From NCBI RefSeq assembly GCF_029761935.1, contig NZ_CP121699.1, positions 2,480,001 through 2,544,000 on the forward strand: DNA of 64,000 bases, given 5' to 3'. This DNA is from Microbacterium testaceum (GTDB lineage Bacteria; Actinomycetota; Actinomycetes; Actinomycetales; Microbacteriaceae). The notes beneath the pieces are model-generated. The model ran no database searches, was not told the DNA's origin, and worked only from the letters and a program-made list of their open reading frames with translations. A program made the position numbers and the translations under genes. Shown here piece after piece: positions 52,360 through 61,272 of this stretch. Position 1 is the stretch's first letter, and each line of letters opens with the position of its first letter.

Positions 52360-53898
52360 TCAGGCCACCGACACCGTGCGCTGATCCCAGCCCGTCGCGC
52401 CGTCGGGGGCGGGGGCCGCGGTCGCGCTCGTCTGGGTCTCGCCGGTGGCCGACACCGCGCGGCAGCGGATGACGTGCGAGCCGCTCTCGGCGTTCCACGG
52501 CAGGCTCCACTGCACCCACGTGTCAGCCGAGATCGCCGTCGCGATCGTCGCCTTCTGCCAGGGCCCGTCGTCGACCTGCACCTCGACACCCGAGACGCCG
52601 ACGTGGGTCTGCCACGCGACCCCGGCGATGACCGTGTCGCCCGCGGCGACCTGCGCGCCCGAGCGGGGCACGTCGATGCGCGACTGCAGCTTCACGGGTC
52701 CGCGCTCCGACCAGCCGCGCGAGGTCCAGTAGCCCTCGGCGCGGTCGAAACGGGTGACCTCGAGCTCGCTGACCCACTTGGTCGCCGAGACGTAGCCGTA
52801 CAGACCGGGCACCACCATGCGCACGGGGAAGCCGTGCTCGATCGGCAGCGGTTCGCCGTTCATGCCGATCGCGAGGAGCGCGTCGCGGTCGTCGGTGAGG
52901 GCCTCGAGGGGGCTGGATGCCGTGAACCCGTCGACCGAGCGCGAGAGCACCATGTCGGCCTCGGCGGTCGGTTTCGCGCGGACGAGGATGTCGCGGATGG
53001 GCACGCCGAGCCAGCGCGCGGTGCCGATGAGGGAGCCGCCCACCTCGTTCGAGACGCACACGAGGGTCGCGACGGTCTCCTGCTGGGGGAGGGCGACCAG
53101 GTCGTCCCACCGCAGCACGACCTCCTGCTCGACGAGACCGTGCACGCGCAGGGTCCAGGTCGAGGGGTCCACCTGGGGCACGACGAGCGCGGTGTCGATG
53201 CGGTAGAAGTCCGAGGCGGGCGTGATCACCGACGCGAGCCCGTCGATGCCGAGGTCGGCGGCGGCGGGAACCGTCGTCGTGGTGGCCGGCGTGGGCAGAC
53301 GCAGCGCCGCTCGGATCGCGCTCACCGCTCGCGCACCCCCGCTCAGCGCGAAGGACCCGGCGGTGGCCATCACCCCGGCCAGCACGGCCACGCCCGAGAG
53401 GGCGAGCACACTGCGGCGCGAGACGCCGTCGTCGGCGGGGGACTGCGCGGAACGCCGGCGGAGCCGGGCGACCAACAGCCCGGTCACCAGAGCGGCTGCC
53501 ACCCCCGCCACGAGCGAGGGCAGGGGCGACAGCGTCCCGGCATCCGCCCGCGTCATCGAGACGATCGCGCCGATCACACCCAGTGCGACGAGGACGACTC
53601 GTCCCCACGGGGCTTTCCGGCGCTCGAGCACGCCGGCGACCCCGGCGATGATCAGCAGCAGGACCGCGATCCCGACGAGCAGGGCGGCCTTGTCGCCCGT
53701 GCCGAACAGGTCGATCGCCAGGTTCTTGGCCCAGGCCGGAGCGAGGTCGATCATGCCGCCGCCGATGACCGCGAAGGGGCTCGCTGTGGGCGACACGATC
53801 GCCGCGGCGAGCTCGCCGAGGCCGGCGCCGAACACGGTGGCGGCGATCGACGCGACGATCGCCGCGAGGTCGCGGCGGCGGGAAGATGCGGGGGTCAC
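52360..53898 (-). CDS. Membrane molybdopterin-dependent oxidoreductase (sulfite oxidase family)
   Basis: 512 aa. Four to five membrane helices occupy residues 1-190, then the sulfite-oxidase Mo-cofactor fold with the molybdenum-ligand Cys in TLVCVSNEVGGSLIG, RWLGVPIRDIL and FPVRMVVPGLYGYVSATKWV. The C-terminal Ig-like dimerisation domain (VAWQTHVGVSGVEVQVDDGP) is present. The catalytic part faces outward. No haem domain. Substrate unknown. The stop lies 8 bp from a palindromic element. Confidence 0.92.
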   Translation of the reverse strand: MTPASSRRRDLAAIVASIAATVFGAGLGELAAAIVSPTASPFAVIGGGMIDLAPAWAKNLAIDLFGTGDKAALLVGIAVLLLIIAGVAGVLERRKAPWGRVVLVALGVIGAIVSMTRADAGTLSPLPSLVAGVAAALVTGLLVARLRRRSAQSPADDGVSRRSVLALSGVAVLAGVMATAGSFALSGGARAVSAIRAALRLPTPATTTTVPAAADLGIDGLASVITPASDFYRIDTALVVPQVDPSTWTLRVHGLVEQEVVLRWDDLVALPQQETVATLVCVSNEVGGSLIGTARWLGVPIRDILVRAKPTAEADMVLSRSVDGFTASSPLEALTDDRDALLAIGMNGEPLPIEHGFPVRMVVPGLYGYVSATKWVSELEVTRFDRAEGYWTSRGWSERGPVKLQSRIDVPRSGAQVAAGDTVIAGVAWQTHVGVSGVEVQVDDGPWQKATIATAISADTWVQWSLPWNAESGSHVIRCRAVSATGETQTSATAAPAPDGATGWDQRTVSVA

Positions 53899-53985
53899 GA
53901 AGGGAGCCTAGAGAGCGCCGGGCGCTCGGGCGCCGGGCGCGCGGTATTCACAGCCAACCGGCATCCGTCGCTCCGCTTGTGCGGG

Positions 53986-55089
53986 ATGGACCCCCGTGTC
54001 AAGGATCTGTCGGTTTCTTCCCGTCGTCCGCACGCTGTCGCGGTGAACCACCGCGGCCAGCCGGCATCCCCCCTCCTTCTGTCTGACGACGCCCCCTGTC
54101 TTGATGAGGTCCGTGCGGCTCTCCGGCGGATGGATGCCGACGGTGCCTCCGCCACCGACGTCGCTGCCACACTCGCCTGGGCGACGAGCCTCGTCCCGCC
54201 GCGTTCGCTCGGTGCGACCTGGGAGCTGCTCGCGTCGGTCGCTGCGCGCGATGTCGCGGTCGCCCGCGTGCTCGAGCCGCACCTCGACGCCCTGTCGATC
54301 CTCGCCGAAGCCACCCGCGAGGGGATCGACGTCGACCTCGAACCGGGTGGGTCGTGGGGTGTCTTCGCCGCGGAGGGATCGGGCATGCGCCTCGAGGCAC
54401 GGCACCACGACGGCGTCTGGATGCTGCACGGCTCCAAGCCCTGGTGCTCCCTCGCCGCCGACCTGGACCGCGCTCTCGTAACCGCGTGGGTCGATGACGA
54501 ACGCCGGCAGCTCTTCGCGCTCGACCTGCGAGACCCGGCCGTGAGGGTGCGGACCGGTCCCTGGCACGCGCGCGGGCTCGAGCGGGTCGTCAGTGCCCCG
54601 ATCGACGTCGATGGAGCGGTCGCGGTCCCCGTGGGCGAGCCCGGCTGGTATCTCCGTCGACCCGGCTTCGCGCACGGTGGGGTCGGGGTGGCCGCGTGCT
54701 GGTGGGGCGGAGCCCTGCCGCTCCGCGGCGCGCTGCGCGAGGCCGCCGCGTCCGACCGAGCGGACCAGCTTTCGCGCGTGCACCTCGCTCGCGCCGACAC
54801 CGCGCTCTGGGTCGCCCGCACCGTGTTGCGCGAGACGGCGGCGGTCTTCGGTGCGGGGGGTTCGGCATCCGAGGGTCTGCGTGCCACCCGCGCCCGCACG
54901 GTCGTCGCGAAGGCCGTCGAGACGACCCTCGCCGAAGCCGCGCACGCCCTCGGGCCGCTGCCCCTCGTCGCGGATGAGGCGCACGCGCGACGCGTCGCCG
55001 ATCTGCAGATCTACCTGCGCCAGCACCACGGCGAGCGCGATATCGCGAGAATCGGCGCCGACATCGCGACGGGAGCGGGCACGTGGTGA
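53986..55089 (+). CDS. Acyl-CoA dehydrogenase-like protein of a glycolipid-type cluster
   Basis: About 367 aa. The ATG at 53986 is used; a GTG at 54043 is equally possible as no clear ribosome site is seen. It has the acyl-CoA dehydrogenase frame (LVPPRSLGATWELLASVAARD, GSWGVFAAEGSGM, GSKPWCSLAADLDRALVTAW) and helical C-terminus, but is short, and I cannot find the usual catalytic Glu motif. It overlaps the PIG-L/methyltransferase gene by 7 nt, so they act together. Reaction unknown. Confidence 0.75.
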   Translation: MDPRVKDLSVSSRRPHAVAVNHRGQPASPLLLSDDAPCLDEVRAALRRMDADGASATDVAATLAWATSLVPPRSLGATWELLASVAARDVAVARVLEPHLDALSILAEATREGIDVDLEPGGSWGVFAAEGSGMRLEARHHDGVWMLHGSKPWCSLAADLDRALVTAWVDDERRQLFALDLRDPAVRVRTGPWHARGLERVVSAPIDVDGAVAVPVGEPGWYLRRPGFAHGGVGVAACWWGGALPLRGALREAAASDRADQLSRVHLARADTALWVARTVLRETAAVFGAGGSASEGLRATRARTVVAKAVETTLAEAAHALGPLPLVADEAHARRVADLQIYLRQHHGERDIARIGADIATGAGTW

Positions 55090-56450
55090 GCTTCGACCAT
55101 CGCGAACCCGGGACCGACGAGCGCGTCTGGGCGGACGCCCTCCGCCGCGACTCGCCATCTCTCGATCTGGACGTCGACCACCTGATCGTTGTCGCCGCGC
55201 ACCCCGACGACGAGAGCCTGGGAGCGGCGGGGCTGATCACGACCGCGGTCGCACGCGGCATCCGGATCGACCTCCTCGTCGTCACCGACGGCGAAGGCTC
55301 TCACCCCGAGTCGCCGACGCACAGCCCCGCCACTCTCGCCCTGCTCCGCCGCCGAGAACTCGTCGACGCCGCACGCATCGTGGGGCTGGTGGCCGACCCG
55401 GTCTTCCTCGGTCTGCCCGACGGCGGGACGGACGAGCATCGGGATGCCATCGCCGAGGCGCTCCGCGAAGCGATCGACGCCGCGGCGGGCCGGCGCGTGC
55501 TGGTGGTGTCGCCCTGGCGAGGAGACGGGCACCGCGACCACCGGGTCGTCGGAGAGATCGTCGAGCAGGTCTGCGCCGCGCGCGGCGTGCGATCGCGCGC
55601 CTTCCCGATCTGGCTGTGGCACTGGGGCGGCCCCGACGACGTGCCGTGGGATCGCGTCGAGCACCTCGCCCTCGAGCCTCGTGCGCGCGCCCTCAAGACC
55701 CGCGCTCTCCACGCGCATCGCAGTCAGCTCGAGCCGCTGTCGGCCGCTCCGGGCGACGAAGCCATGATCCACGCGCGCGTGCACGCCCACTTCGTCCGCG
55801 ATGAGGAGGTCTTCATCGCTCCGGAGGAGCCCTCGACCCCGGCGGGCAGCGTCGGCCGCGAGTACTTCGACGACATGTACGCCCGGCACGAGGACCCCTG
55901 GGGCTTCGACTCGCGCTGGTACGAAGAGCGCAAGCGCGCCGTCCTCCTCGCGGCTCTCCCGAGGCGCACGTATCGCTCGACGCTCGAGGCCGGGTGCTCC
56001 ACGGGTGCTCTGACCGCGCAGCTGGCCGACCGGAGCGACCGGGTGCTCGCCGTCGACCTCGCGCCCGCCGCCCTCGATCGCGCGCGGGCGCGGCTCGCGG
56101 GGCGCGAGAACGTCGAGTTCCGCCTCGCGACGCTGCCCGCGGCGTGGCCCGAGGGGGAGTTCGAGCTGGTGGTGGTGTCGGAGGTGGCGTACTACTGGGC
56201 GGGGGCAGACCTGGATCGCGGGCTCACGGCGGCCGTCGCCTCGCTGAGCGCCGGCGGCCACCTGGTCGCGTGCCATTGGCGGCATCCCGTCGCCGAGTAC
56301 CCGCGCACCGGCGACGAGGTGCACGACGCGCTCGCCGCGCGACCCGACCTGGTGCGCCTCGCGCGGCACGAGGAGCAGGACTTCGTGCTCGAGGTGTACG
56401 CGCATCCGGGCGCTCTTTCGGTGGCGGCCGAGTCGGGGCTCGTCCCGTGA
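55083..56450 (+). CDS. Bifunctional PIG-L deacetylase / SAM methyltransferase
   Basis: 455 aa from a GTG overlapping the previous gene. Residues 1-245 are a PIG-L/LmbE deacetylase with zinc site AHPDDESLGAAG and GDGHRDHRVVG. Residues 255-455 are a NodS-type methyltransferase: YFDDMYARHEDPWGFDSRWY, the SAM loop LEAGCSTGALTAQLA and VVVSEVAYYW. NodS methylates the amine freed by deacetylation in Nod factors, so the fusion could deacetylate then N-methylate an amino sugar. The substrate is inferred only. Confidence 0.9.
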   Translation: MVSFDHREPGTDERVWADALRRDSPSLDLDVDHLIVVAAHPDDESLGAAGLITTAVARGIRIDLLVVTDGEGSHPESPTHSPATLALLRRRELVDAARIVGLVADPVFLGLPDGGTDEHRDAIAEALREAIDAAAGRRVLVVSPWRGDGHRDHRVVGEIVEQVCAARGVRSRAFPIWLWHWGGPDDVPWDRVEHLALEPRARALKTRALHAHRSQLEPLSAAPGDEAMIHARVHAHFVRDEEVFIAPEEPSTPAGSVGREYFDDMYARHEDPWGFDSRWYEERKRAVLLAALPRRTYRSTLEAGCSTGALTAQLADRSDRVLAVDLAPAALDRARARLAGRENVEFRLATLPAAWPEGEFELVVVSEVAYYWAGADLDRGLTAAVASLSAGGHLVACHWRHPVAEYPRTGDEVHDALAARPDLVRLARHEEQDFVLEVYAHPGALSVAAESGLVP

Positions 56451-57166
56451 GGGCCCTGGCCGTGGTCATTCCGGCGCACGACGAGGAGGCTCTGATCGGT
56501 CGATGCCTGGCATCGGTCACCCGGGCGGTGTCGCTCGCGCGCGAGAGCGAACCCGACCTCGACATCGCGGTCGTCGTCGTGCTCGACGCGTGCGGCGACA
56601 CCACCGCCACCCAGGTTCGGCGCTGGCCCGTCGAGGCGGTCGAGATCGCGGCACGTCGCGTGGGCACCGCCCGTCGGATCGGCGTCGCGCACGCGCTGAG
56701 GCGGCTCACCGCCGGTGCCGACGACACGTGGATCGCGATGACGGATGCCGACACCGTTGTGCCCCCGAACTGGATCACGCACCAACTCGACCTCGCCGAC
56801 GCCGGGGTCGACCTCGTGCTGGGAACGGTCCGCCCCGACTTCGCCGACCTCAGCGCCCGACACGTCGCGTACTGGCGTGCCACCCATCACCGGGGCAGAC
56901 CTCCCGGAAACGTCCACGGAGCCAATCTGGGCGTGCGGGCGAGCACGTACGCCCGGGCGGGTGGCATCCCGGATCTCGTCGAGCACGAGGACGTGGCCCT
57001 CGTCCGCGCGGCACGCACCCTCGGTGCGCGGGAGCGGGCGAGCGACGTGCACGAGGTCGAGACCTCGGGCCGTTTCACCGGCCGCACGCCCGCGGGATAC
57101 GCCGCGTTCCTCGCGCGCGTGCACGCCTGGGTCGACGCTCCACCGCTGGCGGCTCCCGGCGCCTGA
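56447..57166 (+). CDS. GT2-family glycosyltransferase
   Basis: 239 aa from a GTG overlapping the PIG-L gene by 4 nt. RALAVVIPAHDEEALIGRCL, ARRVGTARRIGVAHAL, the DxD motif in AMTDADTVVPPNW, and GNVHGANLGVRASTY with EHEDVALV as the base region show a complete GT-A domain without membrane helices. Last gene of the three-gene cluster; it probably attaches or builds the sugar that the deacetylase/methyltransferase modifies. Confidence 0.9.
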   Translation: MRALAVVIPAHDEEALIGRCLASVTRAVSLARESEPDLDIAVVVVLDACGDTTATQVRRWPVEAVEIAARRVGTARRIGVAHALRRLTAGADDTWIAMTDADTVVPPNWITHQLDLADAGVDLVLGTVRPDFADLSARHVAYWRATHHRGRPPGNVHGANLGVRASTYARAGGIPDLVEHEDVALVRAARTLGARERASDVHEVETSGRFTGRTPAGYAAFLARVHAWVDAPPLAAPGA

Positions 57167-57252
57167 CCCACCGGGTGGGGGTTCGTCAACCACCTCCGCC
57201 GCTCCGCACCTTCGCCGCAGACTAGCCATCCCCCGGAACGAGAGGCATCACC

Positions 57253-58434
57253 ATGAAGGCACTGACCTGGCAGGGCAAGCGCAACGTGAGCGTCGAGGAG
57301 GTTCCCGACCCCGAGATCCTCGAGCCCACCGACGCGATCGTGAAGATCACCTCGACGGCGATCTGCGGCTCCGACCTGCACCTCTACGAACTGTTCGGAC
57401 CGTTCATCGACAAGGGCGACGTGCTCGGCCACGAGCCGATGGGCGTGGTCGTCGAGGTCGGCTCGGCCGTGACGAACCTCGCCGTCGGCGACCGGATCGT
57501 CGTGCCCTTCAACATCTCGTGCGGCCACTGCTTCATGTGCCGCCGCGGACTGCAGTCGCAGTGCGAGACGACGCAGGTGCGCGAGTACGGCAGCGGTGCC
57601 GCGCTGTTCGGTTACACCAAGCTCTACGGGCAGGTGCCGGGCGGGCAGGCCGAGTACCTCCGCGTGCCGCTGGCCGACTACAACCACATCCGCGTCGGCG
57701 ACGACCTGCCCGACGACCGCTACCTCTTCCTCAGCGACATCGTGCCCACCGCCTGGCAGGGCGTGCAATACGCGAACGTGCCCGAGGGTGGGACGCTCGC
57801 CGTCATGGGCCTCGGCCCCGTCGGGCAGTTTGCGGCCCGCATCGGCGTGCACCTCGGCTACCGGGTCCTCGCGATCGAGCCCGAGCCCGAGCGCCGCGCG
57901 ATGGCCGAGCGCCACGGCGTGCTCACCTACGACCTGACCGACACGGTGGTCGACGAACTCGTCGATCTCACCGAGGGGCGCGGGGCGGATGGAGTGGTGG
58001 ATGCCGTGGGCATGGAAGCCCACGGGAACGGCGGCATCAAGCTGGCTCAGAACGCCGTCGGGCTGCTCCCCGACGCCCTCGCGCAGAAGCTCATGGACAA
58101 GGCCGGACTCGACCGCCTCGCCGCTGTCTACGCCTCGATCGACCTCGTCCGCCGCGGCGGCACCGTCTCGCTCAGCGGTGTGTACGCCGGCGAGGCTGAC
58201 GTGCTGCCGATGAAGACGATGTTCGACAAGCAGCTGAATCTGCGCATGGGCCAGTGCAACGTCAAGCGCTGGATCGACGACCTGCTGCCGCTCGTCGAAG
58301 ACTCCGCCGACCCGCTCGGCGTGATGGACCTGGTCACGCACCACGCCCCCCTCGAAGACGCCCCCGGCCTGTACGAGACCTTCCAGAAGAAGGAAGACGG
58401 CTGCATCAAGGTCGTGCTGCGCCCCGGCGCCTGA
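57253..58434 (+). CDS. Zinc-dependent alcohol/formaldehyde dehydrogenase family protein
   Basis: 393 aa medium-chain dehydrogenase. Catalytic zinc ligands lie in TAICGSDLHLYE and GHEPMGVVVEVG, the structural zinc cysteines in ISCGHCFMCRRGLQSQCE, and the cofactor loop is MGLGPVGQFAARIG. MKALTWQGKRNVSVEEVPDP and the KLMDKAGLDRL insert are typical of glutathione-independent formaldehyde dehydrogenase relatives. Substrate unproven. Monocistronic, followed by a palindromic element. Confidence 0.93.
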   Translation: MKALTWQGKRNVSVEEVPDPEILEPTDAIVKITSTAICGSDLHLYELFGPFIDKGDVLGHEPMGVVVEVGSAVTNLAVGDRIVVPFNISCGHCFMCRRGLQSQCETTQVREYGSGAALFGYTKLYGQVPGGQAEYLRVPLADYNHIRVGDDLPDDRYLFLSDIVPTAWQGVQYANVPEGGTLAVMGLGPVGQFAARIGVHLGYRVLAIEPEPERRAMAERHGVLTYDLTDTVVDELVDLTEGRGADGVVDAVGMEAHGNGGIKLAQNAVGLLPDALAQKLMDKAGLDRLAAVYASIDLVRRGGTVSLSGVYAGEADVLPMKTMFDKQLNLRMGQCNVKRWIDDLLPLVEDSADPLGVMDLVTHHAPLEDAPGLYETFQKKEDGCIKVVLRPGA

Positions 58435-58447
58435 GCCGCGCCGCACC

Positions 58448-58512
58448 CGCGTGAGTCGCCAAGATCTGTCGCCAGGGGACCCGCCCAAGCGACGAATTCT
58501 GGCGACTCACGC
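58448..58512. repeat. 66-bp palindromic element, copy 5
   Basis: Left CGCGTGAGTCGCCAAGATCT then GTCGC; right GCGACGAATTCTGGCGACTC then ACGC. It lies between two genes in the same direction, about 54 bp before the next start. Confidence 0.85.
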
Positions 58513-58565
58513 AAGACGGAGGCGGGGAAACGTGTCCGCAACACGGTGCTGGGTAAAGTCGTCGC

Positions 58566-60296
58566 ATGGGTGACCTGTTCGACGGTTACGGCTCCACGCT
58601 GGCGCCGCGCAAGACCGCATCCGGCATCCCGGCGTTCGACGAGATGTTCGGCGTTCCGGCGAGTCCCGGAGAAGCCGCCCCCTCGCGCGAGGCGTACCGG
58701 GAGCTGTACCAAACGCTCGCGCAGATGACGCAGGAGGAACTGCGCGGGCGCACCGAGTCGCTCGCGAGTTCGTACCTCGCGCAGGGCGTGACCTTCGACT
58801 TCGCGGGGGAGGAACGTCCCTTCCCCCTGGATGCCGTCCCCCGGGTCATCGCGTACGACGAGTGGTCGCGCATCGAGGCCGGCGTGAAGCAGCGGGTCAA
58901 GGCGCTCGAGGCGTTCCTCGACGACGCCTACGGCAATCAGCACTGCGTGCGCGACGGCATCCTGCCCGCGGGGCTCATCTCGTCGTCGCAGTACTTCTAC
59001 CGCCAGGCGGCCGGCATCCGCAGCGCGAACGGCGTGCGCATCCAGGTGTCGGGCATCGACCTGATCCGCGACGAGCACGGCGAGATGCGCGTGCTCGAAG
59101 ACAACGTGCGCGTGCCCTCGGGCGTCTCGTACGTCATCTCGAACCGCCGCGTCATGGCGCAGACGCTGCCCGAACTGTTCGTGTCGATGCGCGTGCGCCC
59201 CGTCGGGGACTACCCGAACAAGCTGCTCGCCGCGCTCAAGGCGTCGGCCCCGCCCGGGATCGACGAGCCCAACATCGTCGTGCTCACCCCCGGCGTCTAC
59301 AACTCCGCGTACTTCGAGCACACGCTGCTCGCGCGTCTGATGGGCGTCGAGCTCGTCGAGGGGCGCGACCTGCTGTGCATCGGCGGCAAGGTGTTCATGC
59401 GCACGACCCGCGGCCCGCAGCGCGTCGATGTGATCTACCGCCGCGTCGACGACGACTTCCTCGACCCGCTGCAGTTCCGCGCCGACTCGATGCTCGGGGC
59501 GCCCGGGCTCATGCTCGCCGCACGCCTGGGCAACGTCACCATCGCCAACGCGGTGGGCAACGGCGTCGCCGACGACAAGCTGCTGTACACGTACGTGCCC
59601 GACCTCATCCGGTACTACCTCGCCGAAGAGCCGATCCTCAAGAACGTCGACACCTGGCGTCTCGAGGATCCCGGTGCCCTCGAAGAAGTGCTCGACCGTC
59701 TGCCCGAGCTCGTGGTGAAGCCGGTCGACGGCTCGGGCGGCAAGGGGCTCGTCGTGGGTCCCGATGCCTCGCCCGCCGAGCTCGATGCGCTGCGCAAGCG
59801 TCTCACGGCCGACCCGCGCGGCTGGATCGCCCAGCCCGTGGTCATGCTCTCGACCATCCCGACGCTCGTCGAAGACGGCATGCGTCCGCGTCACGCCGAC
59901 CTCCGCCCCTTCGCGGTCAACGACGGCGACGACATCTGGGTGCTGCCTGGTGGCCTGACCCGCGTGGCGCTGCCGGAGGGCCAGCTCGTGGTCAACTCCA
60001 GCCAGGGCGGCGGCTCGAAGGACACGTGGATCGTCGGCGGCTCGGCCCCCTCGCACGTCGAGTACGGCCAGGGCAACGGCGTCTCGGGACTCGTCGCCGA
60101 CCAGGCCGCGGTCACCGAGTCGATCCCGATCATCTACGACGGACAGCCCGCTCCCTCGACCTCACCGCGCGATCCGCGCCCGGGCGGAGGGCCCTCGGGC
60201 AAGGAGCAGCAGGAGCAACAGCAGCAGGATGCCGCCGTGCAGCACGGTCCGCAGGCCGAGCAGCAGCAGCAGGCGCGGGAGACGGGGCCATGCTGA
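58566..60296 (+). CDS. Circularly permuted ATP-grasp protein
   Basis: 576 aa, of the type always found with alpha-E and transglutaminase genes; predicted peptide-bond-forming enzyme of unknown product. Segments: RVIAYDEWSRIEAGVKQRV, RIQVSGIDLIRDEHGEMRVL, EDNVRVPSGVSYVISNR, VVLTPGVYNSAYFEH, VVKPVDGSGGKGLVVG and VNSSQGGGSKDTWIV. After residue 520 there is a Gln-rich tail (EQQEQQQQ, QAEQQQQAR) not usual for the core family. It overlaps the alpha-E gene by 7 nt. Confidence 0.92.
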   Translation: MGDLFDGYGSTLAPRKTASGIPAFDEMFGVPASPGEAAPSREAYRELYQTLAQMTQEELRGRTESLASSYLAQGVTFDFAGEERPFPLDAVPRVIAYDEWSRIEAGVKQRVKALEAFLDDAYGNQHCVRDGILPAGLISSSQYFYRQAAGIRSANGVRIQVSGIDLIRDEHGEMRVLEDNVRVPSGVSYVISNRRVMAQTLPELFVSMRVRPVGDYPNKLLAALKASAPPGIDEPNIVVLTPGVYNSAYFEHTLLARLMGVELVEGRDLLCIGGKVFMRTTRGPQRVDVIYRRVDDDFLDPLQFRADSMLGAPGLMLAARLGNVTIANAVGNGVADDKLLYTYVPDLIRYYLAEEPILKNVDTWRLEDPGALEEVLDRLPELVVKPVDGSGGKGLVVGPDASPAELDALRKRLTADPRGWIAQPVVMLSTIPTLVEDGMRPRHADLRPFAVNDGDDIWVLPGGLTRVALPEGQLVVNSSQGGGSKDTWIVGGSAPSHVEYGQGNGVSGLVADQAAVTESIPIIYDGQPAPSTSPRDPRPGGGPSGKEQQEQQQQDAAVQHGPQAEQQQQARETGPC

Positions 60297-61222
60297 GCCG
60301 CATCGCAGAATCGCTGTTCTGGATCGGCCGCTACATCGAGCGCAGCGACGGCACCGCCCGCATCCTCGACGTGCACCTCCAGCTGCTGCTGGAGGACCCG
60401 TGGATCGACGAGGACACCGCGTGCCGCTCGCTGCTCAGCGTCATGGGGTCGGCGTGGCCCGAGAACGTCGACACCGTCCGCCGCGACGACGTGCTCGCTC
60501 GCCTCGCGGTGGATCGGATGAACCCGTCGAGCATCGCGTACTCGATCACCGCGGCTCGCGAGAACGCCCGGCGCGCTCGCGAGATCGTGTCGACGGAACT
60601 GTGGGAGATCCTCAACACCACGAACGCCCGGATGCCGCGGCGCCTGCAGACCGACAAGGTCCACGAGTTCTTCCAGTGGACGCGCGAGCGGGCGGCGCTG
60701 GCCATCGGCATCGTCGATTCATCGACCAACCGCGACGAGGCCTGGCAGTTCTTCACCCTCGGTCGGAGCATCGAGCGCACGGACATGACCGCGCGACTGC
60801 TGGCCACCCGCTCGCTCACCGAGGTGTCGGGCCCGTCGTGGACGACGATCCTGCGTTCGTGCGGCGCGTACGAGGCCTACCTGCGCACCTATCGCGGCAT
60901 GCCGAGCGCCCGTAACGCGGCGGAGTTCCTGTTGCTCGACCGCCTCTTTCCGCGCTCGATCATCTACTCGATCCAACGCGCCGAGGACTGCATGAGCGCG
61001 ATCGACCCCCGCGCCGATCGCGTCGGGCACTCGAACACGGTGCTGCGGGCTCTCGGTCAGATCCGCAACGATCTGGAGTACCGCCCGGTCAGCGACATCC
61101 TGGCCGAGCTGCCCGAGCACATGCAGCGGGTGCAGACGGTCACACGCGAGGCGTCGGAAGCGATCCGCTCGCGCTTCTTCCCCACACAGGCCGAACCGTC
61201 GTGGATCGGAGAGATCTCATGA
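60290..61222 (+). CDS. Alpha-E domain protein
   Basis: 310 aa all-helical protein partner of the ATP-grasp enzyme. MLSRIAESLFWIGRYIERSD is the family opening; the ENARRAREIVSTELWEILN and QFFTLGRSIERTDMTARLL repeats follow. The ATG at 60290 lies inside the end of the preceding gene. Function unknown. Confidence 0.92.
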   Translation: MLSRIAESLFWIGRYIERSDGTARILDVHLQLLLEDPWIDEDTACRSLLSVMGSAWPENVDTVRRDDVLARLAVDRMNPSSIAYSITAARENARRAREIVSTELWEILNTTNARMPRRLQTDKVHEFFQWTRERAALAIGIVDSSTNRDEAWQFFTLGRSIERTDMTARLLATRSLTEVSGPSWTTILRSCGAYEAYLRTYRGMPSARNAAEFLLLDRLFPRSIIYSIQRAEDCMSAIDPRADRVGHSNTVLRALGQIRNDLEYRPVSDILAELPEHMQRVQTVTREASEAIRSRFFPTQAEPSWIGEIS

Positions 61223-61272
61223 CGGATGCCGTGACCGCCGTCCGTGCGAAGACCTCGGGAGGTCGGCGATGA
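61219..61272 (+). other. 17-codon linker ORF between alpha-E and transglutaminase genes
   Basis: An ATG overlapping the alpha-E stop (ATGA) starts MTDAVTAVRAKTSGGRR, whose TGA overlaps the transglutaminase ATG (ATGA). It would let ribosomes re-initiate twice and couple the two genes. Too short to judge as a protein. Confidence 0.35.

Noticed and set aside
52474..53985. Upstream 500-codon extension of the acyl-CoA dehydrogenase-like gene
   Set aside because: Antisense to the molybdopterin oxidoreductase and of biased composition.
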